Of a stretch of 64,000 nucleotides of DNA, positions 9,187 through 20,587 are shown piece after piece (position 1 is the first letter of the stretch; every line of letters begins with the position of its first letter). Both the position numbers and the translations under genes were made by a program. The DNA is from Mycoplasmopsis verecunda (lineage in GTDB: Bacteria > Bacillota_I > Bacilli_A > Mycoplasmatales > Metamycoplasmataceae), in NCBI RefSeq assembly GCF_033546915.1, contig NZ_CP137850.1:434001-498000 (forward strand), read 5' to 3'. The notes beneath the pieces were generated by a model, which was given only the letters and a program-made list of their open reading frames with translations, did not search any database and was not told where the DNA came from.

Positions 9187-10272
9187 ATGAAAATAGGAAT
9201 TTACGGTGGTTCTTTTGACCCGATTCATAAAGGGCATATAAAAATAGCACGTTATGTTATTAACAAACTCGGATTAGATAAGTTATTAATAGTACCTTCA
9301 GCCACATCGCCTTTTAAACAAAAAGGTAAAAAAGCAAGTAATGAAGACCGTAGAAATATGGTTCAATTAGTTTTAGAAGATAAAATGGAACTATGCGATT
9401 TTGAATTAAGACGTGGTGGTGTTTCATATACTATTGATACAGTCAAATATCTAAAACAAAAATATCCAAATGATGAATTATTCCTAATAATTGGAAGCGA
9501 TCATGTATCTTCATTACCTAGCTGAAAAGATATTGATTTAATTTCACACTTAGTCAGAATTGTTATTGTTCGTCGTGATAGAAAAATAAATAAAATTAAT
9601 ATTAAGAAATACAAAGGAATTTTGTTAGATAATCCTATTTTTGAAGCATCATCAACTGATTTTAAAAAAGGATATTTTGGATTAGTTGATGAAAAAGTTG
9701 CTAATTATATCCAAGAACATTCTTTATACATTGAACAATTAATACATAATAATTTAAGTGCTAAAAGAGCTAAACACTGTGTTTCAACTGCAAATTTTGC
9801 GGCTGAATTAGCAAAAGCACATAAATATGATGCTAAGAAAGCTTATTTAGCTGGATTAATGCATGATATTTGCAAAGAATATGATGATGAACAAACATTA
9901 TATTTAATTAATAAATATGAACCTGAATTAGCAGAGAATTTACCGAAATATAAATATCATCAAACGGCTGGTTATGTATGAGCTAAATATGGTTATAAGC
10001 TAAAAGATGAAGAAATATTAAATGCTATTCTTTGTCATACTTCAATGAAGGATAATATGCAATGATTAGATAAAATCCTTTTTATTGCAGATAAAATTTG
10101 CGAAGGAAGAAGATTTCCAGGTATCCAAAAAATGCGTGAATTGTGCTTTAAAAACTTTGAACAAGGTTTCGCTCAAGTTGTAGAAGTTACTTATCAATAT
10201 AATATTGATAAAGGTGTTAAATTCAGTCCTGACCAAGAGAAGTTATATAATAAATATAGAGGAAATAAATAA
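9187..10272 (+). CDS. nadD: Nicotinate-nucleotide adenylyltransferase fused to HD phosphohydrolase (NadD-YqeK type)
   Basis: The 361-residue fusion protein has two domains. Residues 1-~185 are NadD: GIYGGSFDPIHKGH with the HKGH nucleotidyl-transfer motif (14-17) and LFLIIGSDHV. It makes NaAD or NAD+ from the mononucleotide. Residues ~190-361 are a YqeK-like HD domain: AKHCVSTANFA (His197), GLMHDICK (His226-Asp227), then a late HTSMKDN and DKILFIADKIC, matching an enzyme that cleaves symmetric dinucleotides such as Ap4A. In many Firmicutes these are adjacent genes; the fusion is known in mollicutes. Three UGA Trp codons lie within. It begins 5 nt after dinB and ends 1 nt before rluB. Confidence 0.92.
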
Positions 10273-10273
10273 T

Positions 10274-10996
10274 ATGGAAAAAGCAGAAAGATTACAAAAA
10301 CTACTTTCACAATCTGGAGTAGCTTCTCGTCGTGAAGCAGAAGAAATGATTCAGGCGGGAAGAATAACTGTTAACGGTCAAGTTGCAGTTATAGGACAAA
10401 AAGCAACCTTTAAAGATGATATATTAGTTGATGGTGTTCCATTAAGTGGTAGAGAAGAAAAAGTTTACTTTGTATTAAATAAACCGCCTAAAACAGTATG
10501 TACATTAAAAGATAATTTCAATCGTACAATAGTTACTGATTTAATTGATACACCTTATCGTATTTTTCCGGTCGGAAGACTTGATTATGATACAACAGGA
10601 GTTTTAATATTAACAAACGATGGTGAATTAGCAAGCAAATTACTTCATCCTTCATATCAAGTAGTAAGGGTTTATCGTGCCAGATTAAATGAACCGCTTG
10701 ATAAGAAACAATTAGCAAAATTAAATAAGCCAGTTATGATCAATGGTAAATGATCAAAACAAGATGTAATTCAAGCTGATGTAAAAAGTTATTTTGTTGT
10801 GTTAACTCAAGGTACATATCACCATGTTAAAGAATTATTTAAAACAGTTGATAGAGAAGTTATTAACCTTAAAAGAGTTGAATATGGTGGAATCACATGT
10901 AAAAACATTCCTGTTGGAATGTATCGTCCTTTAACTATTAAAGAAGTTAAAACACTTTATGCAATGGTTAAATATCCGAAAAAAGAAGAAAAATAA
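10274..10996 (+). CDS. rluB: Ribosomal large-subunit pseudouridine synthase, RsuA/RluB family
   Basis: The 240-residue protein starts at ATG 10274. It has an N-terminal S4 RNA-binding domain (ERLQKLLSQSGVASRREAE) and a pseudouridine synthase core with the motif FPVGRLDYDTTGVLILTNDG, in which the Asp of GRLDYDT is the catalytic residue, then LLHPSYQVVRVYRA. The C-terminal TQGTYHHVKELF is typical of the RsuA/RluB/E/F group. UGA at 10751 is Trp. It is the last gene of the nusB cluster and is followed by a strong terminator. The exact target uridine cannot be told from sequence; RluB-type is most likely. Confidence 0.9.
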
Positions 10997-11000
10997 AAAT

Positions 11001-11047
11001 GATAACAGTCTAATTGCACTATGCATGTTTAGTCTGTTATCTTTTTT
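11001..11047. terminator. Bidirectional terminator between rluB and potD
   Basis: GATAACAG-T-CTAA (11001-11013) pairs with TTAG-T-CTGTTATC (11029-11041) with one mismatch. An inner TGCA...TGCA extends the stem. T7 follows on the + strand, and on the - strand the stem is followed by ATTTTTATTTTT. It serves both convergent operons. A smaller CCCTA/TAGGG hairpin lies at 11060-11074. Confidence 0.85.
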
Positions 11048-11097
11048 TGTAAAGTTTGACCCTAGTGTATAGGGATTTATACCGTTTTGAATATTAA

Positions 11098-13545
11098 TTA
11101 ACTCTTAGTTTGCATAAAGTAATATTGAGATGATTCAGATAATATTTTTTCTGATACTGGTTCTAATTCTTTATGCTCAATAATACCATTATTAATTCAA
11201 GCTTCTTTAATAATCGAATTAGTACTTTGGAATATTTGATTAATAATTTTTTTAGATGCATTGATATTATTTTGTTTAATGATATTTTGCACTGTTTGTA
11301 AATAGTTTTCTGAGAATGCTAAATCACCTTGTTTATTTTGAATTAATTTAGCAAATAATTGTGTAAAAATGATTAATCTATTTGTTGTATTTGAATTAGT
11401 TGCACTAATTATTGTTTCGTTATATAAATTTTGAATTATACTATCTTTATTTTCTTCAATTTGTTTTCATAAATTAGCTATTACTTCAGCATTACTTGAT
11501 TGAATTGATTCATTAATATTATTTAATAGACTTGAATAAGTATTTAATTTTTCATTTCATAATTCATTTCTAAAGATTAATTCGTTTTCGAAATAATTAA
11601 GTTGTATTGTAGGATTTGTTATATCGTCAATTTTATAAATATCAATAACATTTTTATCTTGCCCGTCAGCAACATCAGCAAAATAATTTCTTAAAACTAA
11701 TTGATAATCAATCTCTTGTGTTGGAACATAGTTGATGTAATTAAAGTTAGTTAAATTACCTCAACCTTCAATATTCTGCTCATTTGATATATCAATTAAT
11801 CCTATTTTTCTTCCAAGATATAATCCTAAAGTATCTATGTTATTTTCATTGTTATTTAAAAATTCATTTACTTCTTCGAGATTAGATTTAATTAATGAAA
11901 CAATTACTTTTTCTTCATATGTTTTCGTTTCAACATTATCTAAATTATTAATATTTTGAATAATTAAATTTAAAAGTAAATTATATTTTGCTATGAAATG
12001 ATTTTTTAATAATTCTGGTGCCATATTAATTTTGGCATCATAATTTACAATTTTATCATCTGTAATAAATTGCATTTTTTGATATTGCTCTAGATATTGC
12101 ATATTATTATCCAATCCTAGATTAATAATATCGCTTCAACTAGTAATTAAATTTTCTAAATCACTATTTTTAGAATTATTAACTACAGCATTATTTTCTT
12201 CATCGAATAATTGTTTAAATGCTTTATTATCATATTGAATTTGTTTTCAAGTTTTAGCAACAGCATTTTCAGTTATCTTTGTTTTAGCATTTATGAAATT
12301 TTGGTTATTAGGATCTAGCTCATCAAGTTTGAATGGAAAAATCTTTTTATTACCCACAGTTTCTTTATAATAGTCGGACAATTTATTATAAACACTATCT
12401 TTTAAAACTTCTAAATATTTATAATTATCCTCATCATTATTTCTACTTGACAACATAATTCCATCAACTAATAAAAGATTTTGCTTAGGTTTAATGACTT
12501 TTATATCTCCATCATGTGTAATTCCTAATTTTTCCTCTTGAGCTGTTGGCGGATAATTGTCTGAACCATAATAAGCATCAATAGCATCTCCATTATACAT
12601 GATAGCTGCATTGATATCAGGCCGTTTAGGATTAACTAACTGATTTAATAATTCAAGTCCATCACCTTCAAACGAAATATGACGATTATCTCTAACATCA
12701 TATCCTGTTCCATCTTTGATTAATTGTTTAAATGAGTTGATTAATGTTTTATATGTATCTTGTTCTACTTCTCCAGTAAAATGATCTGAAGTTCTTTGGT
12801 TATTAGGTAGCAATCAATATGATGAACCATAAAGCATATTGTCTCTCATGGCATCAGTTATTATTCATCCATTATAATTATTATATTTAACAGAATTTAA
12901 TACATTAATAAATGAATTATAAGATTCTGAACTAGTTAAAAATTCCTTTTTCATTCACTCAGTTGAAATGCCTGATAATTCATCGACTCGATCTTGTCTT
13001 GCGTCAGTTTTAATTGGTTTTTTACGAACATTATAAGCAATTACTGTATCTTGAGAATAATAAGGGAAAAAGTATTCTCATAATTCTTTTCTATCGGTAT
13101 TAGTATTATTACTTGAATCATTTTGATTAATGAAATCATCATATTGAGCTAAATGATTTCATATTTCATCTCTTAAGAAAAGACGTACTGCATTTTTCAT
13201 TCTTTCTTTATTATCTTTTAATGTTTCATCACCAAATAAAATCGAGTAATCAATTTTTGCTAATAACCCTTTTTTAACTAGCTGTGCAGCTAAGAAATCA
13301 GTACCAACTCCAGCTGCCGCTTTATTATTAATTAAAGCATTATTAAATTCATTAATTTCACTAAATTGAGTATATGTAAATTTTTCTCTGAGTATGTCTT
13401 GATTATCTTCGGACATATATGATTTAAAGTTGTAAAAAGCAGGCTTAAACGGTTTATCAATCTTATATCCTATGCTAGCACCGAGAATACCACATATTGC
13501 TACTACTCCAGAACCTATTAAAAAGTTACGAAGTAATTTTTTCAT
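11098..13545 (-). CDS. potD: Spermidine/putrescine ABC transporter substrate-binding protein (PotD-like)
   Basis: The 815-residue protein has an N-terminal hydrophobic anchor (about residues 5-28) and then an extracellular binding-protein fold. Recognisable PotD-like pieces are the early segment INEFNNALINNKAAAGVGTDF and the motif YFFPYYSQDTVIAYN. It should capture polyamines outside the membrane for PotBC. Several UGA Trp codons are scattered through it. It is more than twice the length of E. coli PotD (~350), and the C-terminal ~350 residues are helical, Asn-rich and not recognised. The Cys in VAICGI does not make a good lipobox, so a membrane-spanning anchor is as likely as lipid modification. 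Its ATG overlaps the potC stop (TAATG). Confidence 0.8.
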
Positions 13546-14333
13546 TATTTTTTATTTTTCTTTACAAGTGTATAAATAATATTAGAAACAATTGTGATAA
13601 ATAAAATTATTGTTCCTAATACAAGACCTCAAGGTTCAAATGAACCTTCATATAATTTGGTTCCTAAAGTTGGAGTATTAGATACGGTACGAGCAATAAT
13701 AAAATCATCAAAACTTAGTACAGATGAAACAACTGCAGCCATTATGATTGAAGGAATCATATATACAAAATAGGTTTTGAATCATGAACGGATTTTTGAA
13801 TATCCTAAATCCATTGAAGCTTCAAACAAATTATTATTGAATTTTTCACTTCTTGGAAGCATTAAAGAAATTCCATACGGTAAAGCCATAATACTATGAG
13901 CTACTATAACACGACCAAAACCTTCATTTTCAGTTTGTATAACACCAATAAAAGCCGAGAATACTAATACTAATCCAATGGCTGTAATGTTATCTGGGTT
14001 TATTAGAGGAATATTTGAACTAGAAGATACAAATGTTTTAACTGTTTTACTTTTTTGTCTATAAAGTGCATATACAGTTACTAAAGATAATGAACACACT
14101 ATAACAGATACAATTAAAGCTAGCAATACTGAATTTACTAATGCAGATAATCTATTGTTATCAAATAAATGTAATCAGTTATCTACTGTACCTTGAGTTC
14201 AAGTGGTATTAAATAAACCTTTTGGAGTTGCTTGGTTAAAAGTAAAAATTGCTCCAAAAAATAGTGGAATATAAACGATTGATAGAATTATGTAAATATA
14301 ACTTTGTCTTAAAAATGAACCAAATCTACTCAT
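13545..14333 (-). CDS. potC: Spermidine/putrescine ABC transporter permease PotC
   Basis: The 262-residue membrane protein has about six hydrophobic helices. It carries the binding-protein-dependent permease signature EASMDLGYSKIRS, the cytoplasmic loop that docks on the ATPase, after MALPYGISLMLPRS. Family, size and position agree with PotC. With PotB it forms the channel of the polyamine importer. Its start overlaps the end of potB by 8 nt, and its stop overlaps the potD start, so translation is coupled. Confidence 0.92.
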
Positions 14334-15165
14334 AGTGGGCTCCTTTTTTAAGTTTGAAAATTATTCTTGGAATAATAAGCACAAATGCATATACTGATAT
14401 GAATAATAATGAAACAACTATAACTAAAGCTGAACCAGCTGATAGATCAAATTTATTTCCGGGGTTAATTTTTGAATTAATTATATCCCCGATTAATTGG
14501 TGTTGCGATCCATCAGGTAGCAATTTAGACGAAATAATAAATGTTGTAGCTGAAGCTAAAAATATCATAGCTACACCAGATAAAATTGCTTTAGTTCCAT
14601 AAGGAATAATTACTTTAAAAATAGTTTGTACATTATTGTAACCTAAATCATTACTTGCTTCCACTATGTTTTTAGGCATATCTTTAAACACAGTGTATAA
14701 AGGCATAATCATTAGTGGTAAGTTTAGGTAGGTTAAACCAAAAACAATAAACATTTCGTTATTTAAACTTTTTGGGTCTGATGCAAATAATGCGAGGAAT
14801 AAAGCTTTGATTGAATAAACTCTAGCAATTGTAAAAATTGCCATTGGAGATAATATTAAACTTAAAGCATAAATTCTAAATATTTTAGATTTAGCAGTTG
14901 AAATAAAGTATGCATACGGGAATCCAATTATTAAGCAAAATAAAGCCGATACTAATCCGATTCATAAGCTACGCCCCATTATTCTTCAAGTGTTAGCACT
15001 ATTAACTAATTCTCATGAATTAAAATTATTATCTCCAACACTAAATGCTGAATAAATAATCATAATTAAAGGAAGAATAATTAAGAAAATAGCAACAATT
15101 ATGTAAGGTAAAGCTAAATAAATTTTTTTATTTGAAGATAATTTATCTTTAATTTTGGAAATCAT
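14326..15165 (-). CDS. potB: Spermidine/putrescine ABC transporter permease PotB
   Basis: The 279-residue membrane protein has six predicted helices and the permease loop EASNDLGYNNVQTIFKVIIP. The first helix begins after a short basic N-terminus ([11 protein letters not shown]). It pairs with PotC as the transmembrane domain of the polyamine importer. Its ATG at 15165 lies 17 nt inside the 3' end of potA, and its stop overlaps potC. Confidence 0.92.
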
Positions 15166-16534
15166 TATTTTGGTAATCTCACTTAGGATCTTTTTTCATT
15201 AAGTGAATTGTATCTTTAGTTCAACTTAAATATACTTTTTCATTCAAATCAAATTTTTTAGCTGTTTCTACATAAATATAAACATCTTCTTCTATTTCAA
15301 CTTTTAAGTAGTAATATGATCCACGATATGAAATATCAACAATTTTTCCAGCAATTTTATCTTTCTTAGTTGTTGGATTGGCATTGATATCAATATCTTC
15401 AGGACGAATTAAAGCATCTAGCATTTCTCCTGGTTCGAATTCATCTAATTCATGCACAGTTTTAAATTCTTTACCAAGTAATTTAACCTTACCTGTTTTT
15501 GGATTAAACTTAGCATTGAAAATATTAGAATCACCAATGAATTTAGCAACTCAAATATTTACAGGGTAATCGTAAATATTTTTCGGAGTATCATATTGTT
15601 CAATACGTCCATCACGCATAACTGCAATTCGATCTGATAATTCCAAAGCTTCATCTTGGTCATGAGTAACAAAGATAAAAGTTAGACCTAATTCTTGCTG
15701 CACACTTCTTAATAAAACTTGCATTTTTTGTCTAATCTTAGCATCAAGAGCTGAAAGTGGTTCGTCTAATAAAAGAATTTCCGGTTCAATAACAAGTGAT
15801 CTAGCGAGTGCAACACGTTGTTTCATCCCACCTGAAAGAGCACTAATTGGTTTAGTAGCATTTCCGGTTAGTCCAACTAAATCAATCATTTTTGCTATTT
15901 TATCATTCATTTCTTTTTTAGTCATTTTACGTTTAAAGTAACGATTTTCAAATGTTTCCGATTTTAGGTTAACATAGTTTTCTCAATATGAATATTTAAA
16001 GTCAGAATCATCAAGTCAATCTTGACGCTTTCTATATTGATATGTACCAGGTTTTAAAGTTTCAAGTTCATTTTCATATTTTTCTTGAATTTCATCAAGC
16101 TTTTTCATCTTAGCTGATGCTTTAGCTTTTCATAAAGCTAATTTCTTTTGATATAAAGCATTATATTTATCATTAATAACTTCACGTGGAACACGTTTTA
16201 GTTTAAGTCCGTAAGCAATATTACCTTCAACATTTAAATGAGGAAATAATGCGTAATCTTGAAAAATTGTAGATACATTTCTTTTGTACGGTTCTAGATC
16301 TTTAATATCAAAACCATCGAATTTAATTTCACCACGTGTAGCTCATTCAAAACCACCTAGTAATCTTAAAATGGTAGTTTTTCCTGAACCAGATGGTCCA
16401 AGTAATGTAACAAATTCACCACGTTTAATTTGTAAATTAATGCTGTGAAGAACTGTTTTATCTTGGAATTCTTTAACAACATCAATTAATTCAATAACTG
16501 GCTGTTCATTCTTATTGATTTTTTTCTTTGCCAT
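15149..16534 (-). CDS. potA: Spermidine/putrescine ABC transporter ATP-binding protein PotA
   Basis: The 461-residue ATPase energises polyamine uptake. Walker [10 protein letters not shown] is at residues 46-54. The ABC signature is [11 protein letters not shown], Walker [13 protein letters not shown], and the H-loop [11 protein letters not shown]-terminal TOBE-like regulatory domain follows (LIRPEDIDI). Between the Q-loop region (FQDYALFPH) and the signature there is an inserted, charged helical stretch of about 100 residues, which makes it longer than E. coli PotA (378). I chose ATG 16534, which has AGGAG 8-12 nt upstream, over the in-frame ATG 16552 that contains that site. First gene of potABCD. 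Confidence 0.93.
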
Positions 16535-16577
16535 TTTAATTTCTCCTTTCATTTAAAAATAAAAATAAATTTTTAAA

Positions 16578-16715
16578 TTACAGGGAGACAGTATCATATA
16601 AGTTTTCAGAGTACTCTTCAACTAAATATTGCATAGTTGAATATTCAATATCATTAAAAACACTAAAGATATTTTTTATCTCTATTATTTGAATTAACAT
16701 TGCCTTATTTTTCAT
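16578..16715 (-). CDS. Possible 45-residue leader or small protein upstream of potA
   Basis: An ATG-to-TAA frame of 45 codons (MKNKAMLIQII... ending YDTVSL) lies 43 nt upstream of potA on the same strand. It has no clear ribosome binding site. A TAAAAT/TATAAA-type promoter and the dyad ATTTTACT-AA-AGTAAAAT (16723-16740) lie just upstream. It has no known relative that I can name. It may be a chance frame in the potA leader. Confidence 0.3.
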   Translation of the reverse strand: MKNKAMLIQIIEIKNIFSVFNDIEYSTMQYLVEEYSENLYDTVSL

Positions 16716-16740
16716 GATTTATATTTTACTAAAGTAAAAT

Positions 16741-16797
16741 AAAAATCAGTACATTTTTTAATGCTAATATTTAGCTAAAAATAACTGATTTTTTAAA
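16741..16797 (-). terminator. Terminator of the lipoprotein/ABC operon
   Basis: AATCAGT near 16742-16748 and ACTGATT near 16786-16792 form a stem with a long loop. On the - strand the stem is followed by TTTATTTT. It lies just past the stop at 16805. Confidence 0.6.
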
Positions 16798-16804
16798 TAT
16801 CTAA

Positions 16805-17695
16805 TTAGAAAATAAGATTGTATTGGGGATATTTAATATTAGGTAAAGAAGCGAATTTTTCTTCAAATTTAGCAATATCTTCAGGTGTTAATGTAAGCGG
16901 ATTTTTCTCCATCATTTCTAAGACTTCTTGTGCTGAAGGTGGATTATTTAAACTTGCTCCTGAGAAGAAGATAATTTCAGGTGATAGAATTATTTCATTT
17001 TCACTTGATACATATATTTTAAGGAACATTGTTTTAAATCTTAAATATAAAACTTTATATCCTTGTTTTAATGGAGAATAAATTAATTCTGAAGCTTCAA
17101 TATTTTGTGGCTTAAGAAGTGAAGAGATTTTCACATCATTACGTTGGTATCTAAAGTGCTGGTGAATTGCTTCATTTGCTGAAGAATATTCGTTTTGTAC
17201 ATTAGCAGCTCAATGAAGGTATCTATCCGAATGCTTTGGCAAATCATTTTTTGTTCTATTGAAAGTTAAAAGTCCATAATCATAAAATCTAGCTTCAAAA
17301 TAGTAAATATATTGTAAGAATCCTAAAATATTATCAGATAAAATATCTTGATTTAACGTTAGTAATTGATCTCTTTTGGTTTTTAATGCATAATATTCAT
17401 CTGAATATTGTGCAACTTCTTTCATTTGTGCATTGTATCCAATAATCTTATCAGTATTTTGTTTTAGATTCTTATGCATTACTGCATAGGAATTGTAGTC
17501 AAACTTCTTAAGGTTTTCTTCTTGTTTTTGAGAGAAATTTAAATTATATTTAGACATAACTTCTCTTAGTTTTTCTACATAGGAAGGTGTAGTAACTTTT
17601 AATCGCGAATCTCCTGTATCATAACATGATACAGCACTAATTGTTGGGATTATAACTGCTGATGATAAGGTTAATAATTTAAAAATCTTTTTCAT
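16805..17695 (-). CDS. Lipoprotein, last gene of ABC/lipoprotein operon
   Basis: The 296-residue protein has a lipoprotein signal peptide with the lipobox AVSC (Cys24). The mature part is helical and rich in aromatic residues, with FLQYIYYFEARFYDYGLLTF where the three sister lipoproteins have a W-aromatic-LNNL motif. UGA Trp codons lie between 17134 and 17210. It begins 1 nt after the stop of the preceding lipoprotein gene. I do not recognise a function. Its place next to an ABC-2 exporter suggests an extracytoplasmic partner or a substrate of that system. Confidence 0.82.
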
Positions 17696-17696
17696 A

Positions 17697-18602
17697 TTAT
17701 TTAATATCTACTGGTGAATATTGCAGTAGAACTCCTCCGTAAAAATCTTTATATAAAACTTCATCTGTCTGAGTTTTATTTGAATTATCTATATTAAATG
17801 AAGCAAATAAACTTACATATTTATTTAAATTAAACATTTCATTTTTATATCTTGCTTGTAGTAGTCTTGGAAATGTTTTAATATAAGGGAAAATATTAAC
17901 TTGGTTAGCTTTAACTTCTTTTGTTTCTTCATCAATATCACGATATATATCTATTTGTATTATATAACCATCTTTATTTAATAAATAAAATCTAATGTCA
18001 TTTGAATTATTTTCAACTTGTTTAACATATTGAATAAATTGATTTGATTTAATATTTGAAAATATTGAATAAAGCAATTTATTTTCATTATCACGTAAAG
18101 CAAATGAATCTTCTGATTCATTATTTGCACGGGTAAATGTATCATTTTGCATATAAGTAAATTTATTGATATTAAATAGACTTCATAATCAATTATTTTT
18201 AAAAGCAGAATTTATTACTTGATCAGATTCCTTAACTGGATAAGGATATGATTTTGCAGCAAAAAATGAATATGGATTAGAGAAATCATCATAAGCAGAA
18301 GATTGACGAGTTATTAAATTAGCGTACTTTAAAGCAACTGATAATTGTTTATTGTAATCAGTATCAACTAGTTCTTTTTGACTAGCAATATATTGATTTT
18401 TCGCTTCGATATTATTACCATATATTTCGCTAAGTAAATCAGCAATTGCATTTTGATTAATAAAGTTATTTCACTGCAAATCAACATTATTTGCTTTTTC
18501 TTGCATCTTAATTTCAGTATGTGTATTTGTTCCACATGAAATTGAAATTAATGGAGATAAAGCAATTAGTGAGCTAAGTGAAAGTATTTTGCTAAGCTTC
18601 AT
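17697..18602 (-). CDS. Lipoprotein with aromatic motif
   Basis: The 301-residue protein begins at ATG 18602 with a signal peptide ending LISISC (Cys23), so it is a lipoprotein. An N-terminal helical region is followed by the motif NNWLWSLFNINKFTY at about residue 135, which resembles the motif in the two genes upstream. The C-terminal half looks like a beta-rich extracellular domain with repeated aromatic residues. Its start overlaps the previous gene by 11 nt. It reads through several UGA Trp codons. No enzyme motif is seen. Confidence 0.82.
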
Positions 18603-19611
18603 AACTTTCCTTTCCAAACGGAAATACAAATGCTGGATAACCATATCTTTGCTTAATTGGCATATCTATTTCAAATTGCTTTAATCCCGATTCATAACCA
18701 TGTATAAATCCGCTGTGTATTGTTTGCGAAATTAAGTTTAATGAAATATTATTATTTTTTGAATTACCGTAATATATTCCCATATAACTTAATTCAACAT
18801 TAGAAATTTCATTAGATATATTTCTGATTAATATTCTAAAAACCAACTTGTCTTTTTTTATATAATAAGCTTCATTATCTCCAATTTCAGGACTTTCATC
18901 TCCTAATTTAATATCATCAAGAAAGGTATTTTTAAAATTAAGTATTGCAAATTTTTGCTCTTTATTTACATTATTTTCATAGTCTTGTGATACTAAGTGT
19001 CCACCTCTAGCTGGGATATATGGATCTAAAACTCAATCTACAAATTTTCAATCAAATTTATCTAAATTATTTAAAACAAAGTATCAATTTTTAGATAAGA
19101 AATTTTGATATTCTTCTAAATAAGTTATTGCTTTCATATCTGTAATGCTATTTTTCGCTTCTTGAATCTGTTTTTCTAGATTTGCTATTTGTAGTAAGGT
19201 TTCTTCATATTTTGCTTTATTCGATCTATAGAAAACTAGTATTTGTTTTAATCTAGATAATTGATCTTCTAATTCAGTAGTATCAATGTTTTTATATATC
19301 TTGTTATATTCTTGTGTTATTTTTTGAAATTCTTTAAGTATTGTTTTTTCATTTTCTTTTTGATTATGTAAGTAAATTTCTTTTTGATTTTGAGCATTTG
19401 TGGTGTTTTTATAAATTGTATTAAGTAATTTATTCATAATATCTTGATGTAATAATTCTTCCGATGAAATACTTTGATATGAAATGTCTTTACTATGATC
19501 AATATATTGATTTAAATCAGATTCTTGCTTATAATTAGCACAAGATATTACGCTTGCAACAAGTGGTATTGTGCTAAACAAAGCTAAGGATTTCAATATT
19601 TTAATCTTCAT
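18592..19611 (-). CDS. Lipoprotein with aromatic motif and coiled coil
   Basis: The 339-residue lipoprotein has a signal peptide ending ASVISC (Cys24). Residues ~40-170 are strongly helical with heptad-like Leu/Ile spacing. Then comes the aromatic motif KNWYFVLNNLDKFDWKFVDW, and a C-terminal domain of about 150 residues rich in Ile, Tyr and Asn. The stop lies 11 nt inside the next gene, and its own start overlaps the gene before it, so it is part of one translationally coupled set. Confidence 0.82.
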
Positions 19612-20587
19612 TTATTTCTCCTCATGTATATCTTAGTAATTGCATTTCATTATTATTTAGTAGCATTGTAGCATCATAAAATATTCCCGAATAATTATTT
19701 GGTTCATACATGGTAAAAAGTTTTTTATCACTAAATGCTTTATATGCATTATCCAAAGCTTCTTGTTGATTAGAACCTGTTAATATATCATAATTAGTTT
19801 TATTTTGAATTCTTTGATTTAAAGCTGTAATAAAGCTATCTTTAAATTTACTTGTTATTTCTTTAGCTTCTTGATTATTAATAATTAAGAAGACATCAGG
19901 AATAATCAAAATATTATTTTTATTATCTTTTGAATAAGTAAAATATAGAATAAAAGTATTATTGTCGAATAGAATAAAGTTTATTTTTTTATTTTGATAA
20001 ATATCAAATTTTTCATTCGGTATCTCATATGAGATAATATCCTGTATATTTGCATTTTTCATATCTATTGCATATGTTTTATTTTTATTTAAAACATATT
20101 GAAAAATAGATTTAGTATTTTTTGGATTATTTTTAGTTTCTTCTAAGTTTGTTATATCACTATAGTTTTCATTAAATGGATTAAGTACATATTTATTTTT
20201 ATTTAAGTTATTTAAGTATCAATATCAATCCTTAGTTAATGTATTTGTAATAGCAATAATTGCATTTTTCACTTGATTATTAAGTACACTACTTGATTTT
20301 TCTAATACTTTGACATTTGATATATTAGCATATATCATTGAAGCTTTAAGCTCAGTGATAATATCATCAGGTATATTTTTTTGTTGAGATATATATAAAT
20401 CTCTTTCTTGATTATTTGTAATTAATTTTGAAGCTATTTGATTAATTTTCATTTCATTATTTGTAACTTGTTTTTTAGGTTTTAATTTAATTTCTTCGTC
20501 AGCTTTTTGATAACAAGAACTAACTGCAAGAATTGGAAGAGATATAGTTGATAAAAGTAATATCTTATTGATTAATCACTTTTTCAT
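19601..20587 (-). CDS. Lipoprotein with aromatic motif
   Basis: The 328-residue lipoprotein starts at ATG 20587, inside the 3' end of the ABC ATPase gene (23-nt overlap). The signal peptide ends LAVSSC (Cys25). It has the motif DWYWYLNNLNKNKY at about residue 120, which is the closest match to the motif of the downstream lipoproteins. A helical N-terminal part and a beta-type C-terminal part follow the same plan as its neighbours. The frame extends through UGA 19622 to TAA 19601. Confidence 0.82.
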
